From contig NKJD01000090.1 in assembly GCA_002256385.1 (NCBI GenBank), forward strand, positions 1-64,000: 64,000 nucleotides of DNA, written 5' to 3'. Position 1 is the stretch's first letter, and every line of letters starts with the position of its first letter. Origin of the DNA: Flavobacterium sp. BFFFF2 (GTDB lineage: Bacteria; Bacteroidota; Bacteroidia; Flavobacteriales; Flavobacteriaceae). Of the stretch, positions 39,349-47,188 are shown in pieces. A program made the translations under genes and the position numbers. Below the pieces are notes generated by a model. The model saw only the letters and a program-made list of their open reading frames with translations, was not told the DNA's origin and made no database searches.

Positions 39349-40164
39349 TTATAAATGGTTATTTATCAGGCCAACTGCCCACTTCTCGATCTCTTTGGAT
39401 TCCTCAAATACAAATTCCTGCCCACGTCCAACCGACTGGAAATGATTCGGGTCATTAATTTTGGCATCTTTGCCATGATGTGATATTTTTTTATTTTTAA
39501 AAAACTTGTCCAATTTCCAGTTGGAACGTTTGCCTGGATTTGATAAAATCAGATCTTCCGAAAAGGTAAAAATGCCAAAAGTTTCTTTTAAACCAATACT
39601 TGAAGCCTCTGCCGCCGGGTATAAAGTATTATTTGAATTATCTTGAAGGTGTTTATTTATTACATGGGTATGTTTGGAAGCCCACTCTGGAATTTTATCA
39701 TTCTCCACTTTTATTGGTTTCCCGGTTTCAAGGAATCCCCATAACATATGGAATCCCTCTGGATTTTTCTTATTAGATGTGTATGCATATTTTCCATTTA
39801 CAATTGATCCAAATTGAAACCAGCCAAAGAAAAGAAATAAATCCTTTTCACATACATTTTCATTGGATAAGTGTGTTTGCGAAGAATCATCCTGTCCAAA
39901 AACACCTCTCCATCCTTTAGGCCTTTTGGTCCCATAAATATTAGGGTTTAAATCTGGGTCAACATGAGCTTCAGAAAATTGATGGATACCGATGTCATGG
40001 AATAGGGTATCATAATTGACTCCCATAGGAGTTAATAGGTCTTTATAGAAAACTCCAGTATTGGCTTGTGGGATTGGGAAGGTGATAATTTTATTTTCTA
40101 CAACCAAACTTGGTTTGCCTCCAGAAGTTGAATCGAACCCTTTTCTGCTAAATATTATTTTCAT
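39349..40164 (-). CDS. Nmad3-like putative nucleotide-modification protein
   Basis: A 271-aa protein whose start, MKIIFSRKGFDSTSGGKPS, followed by ITFPIPQ, matches my recollection of the Nmad3 (nucleotide modification-associated domain 3) family, proposed to act with base-modified DNA systems. Other features are a GWRGVFGQDDSSQTHL segment (about 84-99) and LFFGWFQ (about 111-117). No catalytic residues are established for this family. It overlaps the upstream nuclease gene by 4 bp (ATGA at 40161-40164), so the two form a coupled pair. Together they could recognise and cut modified or unmodified DNA. Family placement is from memory of the N-terminal signature. Confidence 0.65.
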   Translation of the reverse strand: MKIIFSRKGFDSTSGGKPSLVVENKIITFPIPQANTGVFYKDLLTPMGVNYDTLFHDIGIHQFSEAHVDPDLNPNIYGTKRPKGWRGVFGQDDSSQTHLSNENVCEKDLFLFFGWFQFGSIVNGKYAYTSNKKNPEGFHMLWGFLETGKPIKVENDKIPEWASKHTHVINKHLQDNSNNTLYPAAEASSIGLKETFGIFTFSEDLILSNPGKRSNWKLDKFFKNKKISHHGKDAKINDPNHFQSVGRGQEFVFEESKEIEKWAVGLINNHL

Positions 40165-41234
40165 AAATCTATATATTGAAATGAATCAATGATTGTTTTA
40201 GAATCATTATTAAAAAATAAATAACCTACATTAAGTTTAATATTGCTTTTAAGTCTTTTTAGATACTTTAAGGTACTTGGGTCAGGTTTAATTGGGCTAA
40301 CGATGCAAATATTGATTTTTCTTCGGTCGTTAAGCCATAAGGCGTAATCTAGCAATTGGCCAATACTTTCACGAATATTTAGCCGAATATCCAAGCTCGT
40401 TTTTATTTCAAAAATTGTCAATTCATTATTTTTTTCCTCTAAAATCAAATCTATAGTTTTCCTATCTATTTGGGTCCTCTCCTGCGAAAGCGCTTTAATT
40501 TTTCCTCCTTTTGTAGTTTCAAGAAATTTAGATAATTTATTACTTATTTGTTTGTGAAAAACACTAACTGACGATTGACTCTTTCTCTGGTTTTTGATAG
40601 ATTTTTGTTCAGATAGAATTGCTTTACCACTAATAATATTTATACCATTGTCCTTTATCTGTTCCCCTGCGATTATTTTTTTTAAATCATCATTGAAATT
40701 GTAAGGTGTACATCTATTATATTTCCGTATGAAAGATTTGTTTTTAACTAATGTTGGCGTGTTTAATAAGTGAATATCATTTTGTTTAAATCTAATTAAT
40801 GGTACCGGTAAAACCTTTTTTATAATTATTGGATCTGCATTTACTTCAATTAAATCCTGTATCATTTGTTGCTGTATTTTTTTCAATTTTGAATTTAGCT
40901 TTAATTCAGAAGGCAAATTAAAGTTGCTAATTTCAACATTTTTAAGAAAGCCAAGGTAAATTCTATTTTTCGTTTTTAGGTCTATGGTAAACAAGTGAAC
41001 CTCTTCAGCAAGTTCAACTTCACCTATACGTCCTGGCTCAAGGCCTTCAATGAAACCGTATTGATATCCTTGTATATTAAAAAGCGGACTGAAAAGCCAT
41101 TCTTCGTGTCCATAACCATAACGTTTTTCAAAAGGAATTCCATCTTTTTTACGAAGACTTGGATCCCATTTTGAAATGCCACTTGGCTTTTGCCATCCGT
41201 CTTCGTTGTAAACCAACTTGCATAATTTTTTCAT
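40161..41234 (-). CDS. PD-(D/E)XK nuclease-like protein, 357 aa
   Basis: Probable DNA nuclease. The C-terminal domain (about 220-357) has IDLILEE with D262, LTIFEIKTS with E276 and K278, and GQLLDYALW with Q293 and Y297. This is the D-ExK-QxxxY pattern of RecB/Cas4-like PD-(D/E)XK nucleases. The N-terminal 110 residues (YGYGHEEWLF, YGFIEGL, VHLFTIDLKTKNRIYLGFL) look like a small beta-rich reader, perhaps PUA/EVE-like, though this is weak. Its stop overlaps the start of the Nmad3-like gene. A modified-base reader fused to a nuclease next to an Nmad protein would fit a type IV-like restriction module, by inference. Confidence 0.7.
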   Translation of the reverse strand: MKKLCKLVYNEDGWQKPSGISKWDPSLRKKDGIPFEKRYGYGHEEWLFSPLFNIQGYQYGFIEGLEPGRIGEVELAEEVHLFTIDLKTKNRIYLGFLKNVEISNFNLPSELKLNSKLKKIQQQMIQDLIEVNADPIIIKKVLPVPLIRFKQNDIHLLNTPTLVKNKSFIRKYNRCTPYNFNDDLKKIIAGEQIKDNGINIISGKAILSEQKSIKNQRKSQSSVSVFHKQISNKLSKFLETTKGGKIKALSQERTQIDRKTIDLILEEKNNELTIFEIKTSLDIRLNIRESIGQLLDYALWLNDRRKINICIVSPIKPDPSTLKYLKRLKSNIKLNVGYLFFNNDSKTIIDSFQYIDL

Positions 41235-41499
41235 GATTTATAAATTTATAAAATTTCAGTAAAAATATAAATCCTACTAATTACGGAAATTTCAATATTT
41301 AAAATAGCATTAGATGTAAATTTTATTGATGAAAGTCTAAGTAGACTTTGAAAGCCCAATTTGGATTTATTAAATCTACTATAACCTAATCCTCCTTGGA
41401 TAGTCGTAATGGTAAAAAAAATAAATAATCCCAAGCTTATAGTGCACGACACCAATTGGCATACTCAAATAATAATTTTGTTCGTCAAATTAATTACGT

Positions 41500-41892
41500 A
41501 TGAAAGCAAGCACTGGTATTTCTATAAGCAATGACGTTTTGCATGTGGATATTCCTTTAAATGAGTTGAGAAATTCATTTTCTTTTAGTTTATTGGCTAC
41601 AAAGGATTTCCAGAGGAATTTAAAAATGGAAATCAATAAAATAGAGCATGACTTGTTCTTACTGGAAGGAATGAGAATTTTATCGAGTGATTTGGGTAAT
41701 GCCATTCAAATAATCAGAAGTGCAAAAGATGAAAATGAATCTTGTTCGAAGTTAATGACCGAATTTAAGCTCAAACATGAACAGGTAATAACCTTTCTTG
41801 ATATGGATCTTTCAGACTTAACGCAAACGGACTTTGAATTGTTAAACACCAATTTATTAGCTTGTAAAAGTTTTTACGTTGGATTATTATAA
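41500..41892 (+). CDS. Small protein resembling the GyrA/ParC C-gate coiled-coil region
   Basis: A 130-aa protein without a topoisomerase catalytic domain. Residues about 50-115 follow the GyrA/ParC pattern of the primary dimer interface: LLEGMRIL (as in ILEGLRVAL), then IQIIRSAKD (as in ISLIRNSQ), a segment ending in EFKLKHEQV (as in QFSLTEKQA) and FLDMDLSDLT (as in ILDMRLQRLT). Spacing between these blocks is also close to that of GyrA. The active-site Tyr region and the C-terminal beta-pinwheel are absent. It stands 12 bp before the start of the DUF2779 nuclease gene. It could be a gyrase-interface mimic, a decay product, or a stand-alone dimerisation module. Confidence 0.7.
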   Translation: MKASTGISISNDVLHVDIPLNELRNSFSFSLLATKDFQRNLKMEINKIEHDLFLLEGMRILSSDLGNAIQIIRSAKDENESCSKLMTEFKLKHEQVITFLDMDLSDLTQTDFELLNTNLLACKSFYVGLL

Positions 41893-41904
41893 TTTTGATT
41901 GACC

Positions 41905-43278
41905 ATGTATCCAATTCTCTCCAAAACAACCTATATGTGCGGTCTTCAATGCCAGAAAAGATTGTTTCTGCACAAGAAACATCCCTCCTGGGCAAACCCT
42001 GAAGACGAGGAAACACAATCGATTTTTCAGGCCGGAACGGATGTTGGGGTCTTGGCACAACAGCTATTTCCGGGTGGGGTAAATGCCCAAGAGGGTGAAA
42101 GATGGCATAACCAAGTTACAGCAAAGAGAACTGCGGAACTGATCCCGAACCATGAAGTGATTTATGAAGCTGCCTTTATTTACAATGAAGTAGTGTGCGG
42201 TGTGGATATACTTGTACGAAAAGGACATGAATATTATGCTTTTGAGGTGAAAAGCTCTGCCAGTGTAAAGCCTCAGCATATTGAAGATGCTGCCTTGCAA
42301 TATTATGTGTTAAGCAATGTGGGGATAAATGTGGTAGATTTTAGCATTGTTTTTTTGAATACACACTATGTAAAAATAGGTGATCTTTCAATTAAGGACT
42401 TATTCAAAGCAGAATCAGTTTTGGAAAGGATTTTAGATAAACAGGATTTTATTGGCAATAACATTTCTACCTTCAAAAAATTGCTGAGGCAAAATCAAAT
42501 TCCAGACATTGAAATGGGGTCACATTGCAATACTCCGTATGCATGTAATTTCAGTAATTATTGTAGCTCATTGATACCTCAGGAAGAAGAAGAAATTGAA
42601 GAATTTATAGAATTGGATGCCAGTATCACTATTGATAAGGATACTTGGTTAGATTATACAAAAGATTGGGAATACCCAATGTATTTTTTCGATTTTGAAA
42701 CTGTAACCTATGGGGTGCCAATATTTGATTTCTCTAAACCCTATCAAAAAATTGCCTTTCAATATAGTTTGCATGTTCAGTTTGAACCCAATGGTGAGTT
42801 AATTCACCTCGAATATTTGGGTGATGGAGTATGTGACCCTAGGTTGGATTTAGTGCATCAAATGATTCGCGACCTAGGTTCCTCAGGTTCTATTGTTACT
42901 TGGAATATGACCTTTGAAATGGGGGTTATAAAAAACTTGGCCAATGATTTTCCAGAGTTTGAGGAAGAATTGAATGCTATTTATAATCGCATTGTGGATT
43001 TAATGCCACCATTTAGACCAGGTCGGGCAATCTACAGTGAAGCTTTTAGAGGCAGTTATTCTCTTAAAAATGTTTTACCCATTATGGTGCCAGAACTAAG
43101 TTACAAAGATCTAACCATCCAAGAAGGCGGCACCGCCAGTATTTTGTACGGGCAAATGAAAGACTTGGATGTATTAGAAAATGAACAACTGAGAAAAGAT
43201 TTATTAGAATACTGCCATTTAGATACCTTGGCCATGGTGAAGATTTGGGAGAAAGTGATGGAGACGGGAAGAAAATAA
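41905..43278 (+). CDS. DUF2779 protein: Cas4-like nuclease plus RNase H-like exonuclease
   Basis: About 457 aa. The ATG at 41905 is preferred over the upstream TTG (41899) because it starts the family-like MYPILSK. N-terminal half: C12 and C16 in CGLQCQKR, a PD-(D/E)XK core with GVDILVRKG and AFEVKSS, and a later Cys trio (CNTPYACNFSNYC, about 206-218). This is the arrangement of Cas4/AddB-like nucleases with an iron-sulphur cluster. C-terminal half: YFFDFETV and a WNMTFEMGVI stretch typical of DEDD exonucleases, the DUF2779 part. It probably trims or degrades DNA. Nearest partner is the gyrase-like small protein 12 bp upstream. Confidence 0.85.
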   Translation: MYPILSKTTYMCGLQCQKRLFLHKKHPSWANPEDEETQSIFQAGTDVGVLAQQLFPGGVNAQEGERWHNQVTAKRTAELIPNHEVIYEAAFIYNEVVCGVDILVRKGHEYYAFEVKSSASVKPQHIEDAALQYYVLSNVGINVVDFSIVFLNTHYVKIGDLSIKDLFKAESVLERILDKQDFIGNNISTFKKLLRQNQIPDIEMGSHCNTPYACNFSNYCSSLIPQEEEEIEEFIELDASITIDKDTWLDYTKDWEYPMYFFDFETVTYGVPIFDFSKPYQKIAFQYSLHVQFEPNGELIHLEYLGDGVCDPRLDLVHQMIRDLGSSGSIVTWNMTFEMGVIKNLANDFPEFEEELNAIYNRIVDLMPPFRPGRAIYSEAFRGSYSLKNVLPIMVPELSYKDLTIQEGGTASILYGQMKDLDVLENEQLRKDLLEYCHLDTLAMVKIWEKVMETGRK

Positions 43279-43315
43279 TAATAATTGAAATGCAAATTTA
43301 TTTTTAAGAAATCAA

Positions 43316-44023
43316 ATGAAAATACCAATAATTTATAAAAATGAGAAAATTGCTTCAATTAATGAAGTTGTATTCAATAACATTTCGCTAAAGTCAGAAT
43401 TTCATTTAAAGGAGTTGAATTGTTTGAAAGTTGAGGAAGCCTTTTTTTTTAAAGATAAGGAAGTCCCACATCGAGTATTTCATTTTAATCATAAGGGTGA
43501 GGAAATAAAAAAAACTAATTCACACTTCAAACTAATTAAAGTACTCTTAATAATTGAATCACCGCATAAGGATGAATATGATATAAATTTTGTTCCAATA
43601 GGAACAGCACAAGGACAAACTGGAAGGAATATTTCGAAGAACTTCTATAAATTAATTCAATCTAATAAAGAGCTCGAAAAATTAGAAAAAGATTTTGAGG
43701 TTACTGTTTACAATCCTATTCCTTTACAAACTTCTATGTATGAGATAACTAAATGTTTTGATAGAAACCTCAGAAACAGTGTTTGGAAATACTGTTGGAA
43801 TGCTGAAAATGGACCTAATTTTAAATCTAAATTCATTGAATATATAGTGGAAAACAATGATTTTGAATTCATTATAAATGCATGTACTAATAGGTTGAAA
43901 AAATATGTTTGTGAAGCCTTAAATTCTAATAATATTCCTAATCATACCCATTTTTATCATCCATCATTCTGGGGTTCTTCAGAAAATATAACTGCACCTA
44001 ATAAATGTATTAGAAAATATTGA
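43316..44023 (+). CDS. Hypothetical protein with UDG-like motifs, 235 aa
   Basis: Function not established. LLIIESPHKDEY (77-88), VPIGTAQGQTGRNI (93-106) and HPSFW (215-219) are arranged like motif 1, the water-activating loop and the HPS motif 2 of the uracil-DNA glycosylase superfamily. INACTNRLKKYV (187-198) would be the strand before motif 2. The N-terminal 70 residues are unrelated. Its start is 38 bp after the DUF2779 gene, same strand, so it may belong to the same transcript. A DNA-glycosylase role is a hypothesis from motif order. It is convergent with the peptidase gene 3 bp away. Confidence 0.6.
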   Translation: MKIPIIYKNEKIASINEVVFNNISLKSEFHLKELNCLKVEEAFFFKDKEVPHRVFHFNHKGEEIKKTNSHFKLIKVLLIIESPHKDEYDINFVPIGTAQGQTGRNISKNFYKLIQSNKELEKLEKDFEVTVYNPIPLQTSMYEITKCFDRNLRNSVWKYCWNAENGPNFKSKFIEYIVENNDFEFIINACTNRLKKYVCEALNSNNIPNHTHFYHPSFWGSSENITAPNKCIRKY

Positions 44024-44025
44024 AA

Positions 44026-44853
44026 TTATATTTTATTGTGAATAATATTGACTATCGCAACATTCCTTGCATCTTCCTTGTCCCATAAATTCCCCGCATT
44101 ATCGCCCGCGTTGTGATAATTCTTCAACAACTCACTTTTCTCTGTAAGTTCGGATAAATCAAATCCATTTGGGTCTTCCAGATATTGCTTTGCCATTTCA
44201 AAATCATGGTTTGAAATTCTGGTCATGGTGATGGCATCCTTAAAACCGGCTTGAATAAAGGAATGTGCATCGCTGAAGTAAAATGGAAAATCTGGTAGAA
44301 ATAGTATTTGATGTTTGAGGTTAAAATTGGTTTCAAGCGTGCTCAAGAAGTTTTCTGAATCAATAATTCTATTTTGGATTTCTTCGAGCTTTTGCTGGAT
44401 GAGGTTGGGCTGGTTTATGTAAGGCCAAAAAATTAGGTTATTTCCATTACCTACCAACTCTAGGTTCAATAAGAATTTAATATGGTTGAATCCATATTGC
44501 TTGATATAAGCTTTAGAACCTTTGAGTCCTTTTTCCTCCTCGTCAAAAAACAATAGGAGCAAGGGAGGGCATGGGTTTTCCTTCCAATACGCTGCTAATT
44601 CTAAACAGCTTGCCATTGCTGCTCCATTGTCATTTGCTCCGCCACTTCCTGGGAACCTGTCGGTATGACAACTCACCGCAAAGTATTTTTCTGCCTTACC
44701 TAGCCTAACTTCAATATTTTTGCCGGATTCGTAATTTTGAATTGAATAGGGGATATCTCTTTCCTCTAACCAGGCACAAACTGCATTTTGCCTAGTAGAA
44801 GCCGATTTAAAATCGAGCATGTCAATCCATTCCTTCCAATTGGTTTTCCTCAT
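44026..44853 (-). CDS. M28-type zinc metallopeptidase
   Basis: A 275-aa protein with the M28 (aminopeptidase S/Y-like) fold. Metal ligands and catalytic residues can be read in order: H63 and D65 in SCHTD, D75 in GGANDNGAA, E105/E106 in DEEEKGLKG (general base and ligand), E132 in LNLELVG, and H197 in SDAHSF. No signal peptide is present, so it should work in the cytoplasm. This is unusual, because many M28 enzymes are secreted. It follows the 222-aa gene directly (start 1 bp from its stop) and both are divergent from a WYL regulator. This suggests a regulated two-gene module in which a peptidase cleaves a cellular or phage protein. Confidence 0.85.
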   Translation of the reverse strand: MRKTNWKEWIDMLDFKSASTRQNAVCAWLEERDIPYSIQNYESGKNIEVRLGKAEKYFAVSCHTDRFPGSGGANDNGAAMASCLELAAYWKENPCPPLLLLFFDEEEKGLKGSKAYIKQYGFNHIKFLLNLELVGNGNNLIFWPYINQPNLIQQKLEEIQNRIIDSENFLSTLETNFNLKHQILFLPDFPFYFSDAHSFIQAGFKDAITMTRISNHDFEMAKQYLEDPNGFDLSELTEKSELLKNYHNAGDNAGNLWDKEDARNVAIVNIIHNKI

Positions 44854-45522
44854 TTATTTTATGATTATTTCATTTTCCCATTTCAATTTTTTCATGCCAA
44901 TCATGGCAAGGGCAAGCTCTTGTTCGAAGCTAGTGCTTATTTTAATTTGATAGGAAACCTCATTCAGCAACCATTTGGAGCATATACGTTTTAATTCATT
45001 TTGCAAGGAAATAAAGTTTGAACCCAAATAGGGTTCAAGAATAGTTAAGAAGATGCTACCAGAAACGTAATAATCTTGTGGGTTTATGCAGCCTTTTAAT
45101 TCATTGGAAACCGCATCATTGAATTCTTCAACAAAATAGATAATCTTCTTATCCATTAGCATGCTTAATTCCTTGTCTCTATATTTTGAAGCCTCTTCAT
45201 AAGCCTGACTAGCTATACATAGTGCTTTAAATTTTCTCACTTCGAAAATTGGGGCCATTAATTCAGAGAAATCGGCTGGTAATTCTATTTGCTTTGCTAT
45301 ACGATGAAAATAAAATTCTTTGTGTTGGTTCAGCACGTTTGATAATTTTTCATTTACCCATTTTCTATTTAAGGAAAACTCTTCTTTTAATACTGGAATT
45401 ATTTCGTTTTGGTAATCCTTTCTGAGTTCCTCCTGTATTTTGTTGTATTGATTAGAATATAGAATTAAACGTTCAACAAATTCTTTGTCATTAGTTAGTA
45501 TTGAAATGGGTTGTTTCGACAT
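44854..45522 (-). CDS. Hypothetical protein, 222 aa, partner of the M28 peptidase
   Basis: I do not recognise a family. The protein is mostly helical and charged. A middle part (ASQAYEEASKYRDKELSMLMDKK, about residues 107-129) loosely resembles a UVR motif (paired acidic helix that binds nucleic-acid-repair proteins), but this is weak. It is the first gene of a two-gene minus-strand operon with the peptidase and lies 81 bp from the divergent WYL regulator gene. It could be the substrate, sensor or inhibitor of the peptidase. Confidence 0.75.
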   Translation of the reverse strand: MSKQPISILTNDKEFVERLILYSNQYNKIQEELRKDYQNEIIPVLKEEFSLNRKWVNEKLSNVLNQHKEFYFHRIAKQIELPADFSELMAPIFEVRKFKALCIASQAYEEASKYRDKELSMLMDKKIIYFVEEFNDAVSNELKGCINPQDYYVSGSIFLTILEPYLGSNFISLQNELKRICSKWLLNEVSYQIKISTSFEQELALAMIGMKKLKWENEIIIK

Positions 45523-45603
45523 AATCTTTCAAAGAAAGGCCCTTGCTATGCCAAAACTTGACGTAGCATTTGTGGCTTACTAAACTTTTCCTAACTTGCT
45601 TGT

Positions 45604-46506
45604 ATGGCCACACATGCAACCTTACATATTTATGCCTTAATTCTGGAGAAATTGACCAGGCAAAAAAGTACTTCATTAGTAGAATTGAAAGCCTTTCTTG
45701 AATCACATGAATTAGGGAAATCGGATCGTACCATAGCAAGATATATTGAACAAATGCGAAATGAATTTGGGCTCGATATTAAATATGATGCCAGTGAAAA
45801 GGGATATTTATTTGAGAAGTCAAATGATTTTGAAGTTGAGCTTTTTCTAAATTTTATGCAACTATCTCAATCAACAGGAATTGAAATAGGAGGGAAGAAA
45901 CGCATGGCTGAGCTGATGCAATTGGTACAGTTTGATTCCAAGCTCCGTTTGCAGGGAGTTGAGAACCTGAGAAATATTTTATTTGCCATACAGAACAGGC
46001 GATTTATAAATTTTAAGCATATTAATTACCATACCGATAAAATTACATCCTATCGAATTAAACCCATATTGTTGAAACAATACCAATATCGGTGGTATGT
46101 TATTGGTGATATAAAGGAGGGAGAATACAGAACCTTTGGCTGCGACCGGATCTCTGATTTGGATATTGAAACAAAAACTTTTGTAGCCAAGAACAACAAA
46201 GAGGCAAGGAAAAAATTTGAACAAATAATCGGCTTAAATTATTCAGATAGTGAATTGCAAAAAGTACGTTTAGAGCTAACACCCTTGCAAGCTAAATATT
46301 TGAATGCTTCACCCTTACATTCTTCTCAATACATAGAATCTGAAACGCGGGAAGCGGTTATCTTCGTTTTGAACCTCATTCCCAACTATGAACTAATCCA
46401 ACAAATCCTCCTTATGGGCGATCAGGTGAAAGTTTTGGCTCCGGCCTCCCTTCGTTTCGAGGTAAAGAAACTGCTCCTTTCTGCATTGGAGTTATATAAA
46501 AAATAG
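45604..46506 (+). CDS. WYL-domain transcriptional regulator
   Basis: A 300-aa wHTH-WYL-WCX protein. Residues 1-60 form the winged helix with SDRTIARYIEQMRNEF as the recognition part. The WYL region is about 125-200 with FINFKH, YRWYVIGD near 162-169 and FGCDRISDL. The WCX part follows to about 300. It is divergent from the peptidase/222-aa operon with only 81 bp between the starts, so it probably controls both. The ATG at 45604 gives the shortest form with an intact winged helix. Second of three WYL regulators in the window. Confidence 0.9.
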   Translation: MATHATLHIYALILEKLTRQKSTSLVELKAFLESHELGKSDRTIARYIEQMRNEFGLDIKYDASEKGYLFEKSNDFEVELFLNFMQLSQSTGIEIGGKKRMAELMQLVQFDSKLRLQGVENLRNILFAIQNRRFINFKHINYHTDKITSYRIKPILLKQYQYRWYVIGDIKEGEYRTFGCDRISDLDIETKTFVAKNNKEARKKFEQIIGLNYSDSELQKVRLELTPLQAKYLNASPLHSSQYIESETREAVIFVLNLIPNYELIQQILLMGDQVKVLAPASLRFEVKKLLLSALELYKK

Positions 46507-46509
46507 TCG

Positions 46510-46552
46510 ATGGGCCATGGCCCATATCGTAGGGACAGGTCGCGACCTGTCC
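46510..46552. repeat. Two perfect palindromes, REP-like
   Basis: ATGGGCCATGGCCCAT (46510-46525, 16 bp) and GGACAGGTCGCGACCTGTCC (46533-46552, 20 bp) are both perfect palindromes 7 bp apart. They lie between the convergent ends of the WYL gene and the small acidic gene. They are far GC-richer than their surroundings. Such blocks resemble dispersed extragenic palindromes and may also end transcripts. Confidence 0.65.
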
Positions 46553-46572
46553 TAACTGCAAATAACCAGGCA

Positions 46573-46794
46573 TTAAACCTTTTCCTCACCTATTTCAAGA
46601 AACCCCATTAAATACATATAATCAAGTTCAAGAAGGAGTATTTCCTCCAAATCTTCGTAGGTAAGGTAGATGTCATACTTTACGGCCTCGTAAATAATAT
46701 AGTATTTCAATAAGTCATCCTCTAACTCAATAGGAGTTTGCTCTTCACTTTCATCATCTGTAAGGAGACCTAAAATCAAGGTAATCAAATTCAA
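46573..46794 (-). CDS. Small acidic protein, 73 aa
   Basis: Very acidic, Leu/Tyr-rich small protein (LEDDLLKYYIIYEAVKYD then EDLEEILLLELDYMYLMG). It shares the pattern YYI...L....E.L..IL.LE.DY with the 49-aa reading frame directly upstream (46754-46903), so the two look like tandem paralogues. No family is recognised. Acidic helical proteins of this size can act as antitoxins, anti-restriction DNA mimics or subunits. The gene is probably real given the paralogous partner, but its coding status is not certain. Confidence 0.5.
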   Translation of the reverse strand: MNLITLILGLLTDDESEEQTPIELEDDLLKYYIIYEAVKYDIYLTYEDLEEILLLELDYMYLMGFLEIGEEKV

Positions 46795-46903
46795 GACTTA
46801 GGATAATCTGAAGCTTCTCAGTTTCAAAACGCCCCTGCAAATTCTCTGGTAACCTTTTATGGATATAATAAGAAGCAAATATTTCATCATATTCATTTTG
46901 CAT
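46754..46903 (-). CDS. Small protein, 49 aa, paralogue of the 73-aa protein
   Basis: Read on the minus strand from the ATG at 46903 to the TGA at 46754-46756. Its translation begins MQNEYDEIFASYYIHKRLP and later has EKLQIILSLEFDYLDFR. The pattern YYI...L....E.L..IL.LE.DY matches that of the next gene, which starts 41 bp before this one ends. Two overlapping frames with the same sequence pattern suggest a tandem duplication followed by divergence. Function unknown. Confidence 0.4.
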   Translation of the reverse strand: MQNEYDEIFASYYIHKRLPENLQGRFETEKLQIILSLEFDYLDFRSPYR

Positions 46904-47173
46904 ACTCAAAAATACCAAGGTCTAATGTCAAAGGATGTCGTGCTTAAATAACTTAAATATTCCAAATAAAAGGCACAATGTCATACTTTGGCATTCCAAT
47001 TTTAATTATTTGCGGGAGCAGAAATAACTTACATCAAGCTCATTCCCAAAACTAAAATAGATATACACATGAATAAACTCAACAAAACCAATATGGGGAT
47101 AATTCAAAGTCGCCCTGGCTTTGATTCAAAGGCATTGTGCATTCATTTTTACATTGTCCACATTTTAATTAAA

Positions 47174-47181
47174 TAGTTTTG
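47174..47181 (+). promoter_or_regulatory. Bacteroidota -7-like box (TAGTTTTG) before the DnaB-like gene
   Basis: TAGTTTTG fits the TAnnTTTG -7 consensus and ends 7 bp before the ATG at 47189. Upstream, ACATTGTCC near 47150 offers a partial TTG -33 element at roughly the right distance. The transcript would have almost no leader. The 286 bp between the small acidic gene and this site hold nothing else I can name. Confidence 0.4.
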
Positions 47182-47188
47182 TTGCCCT

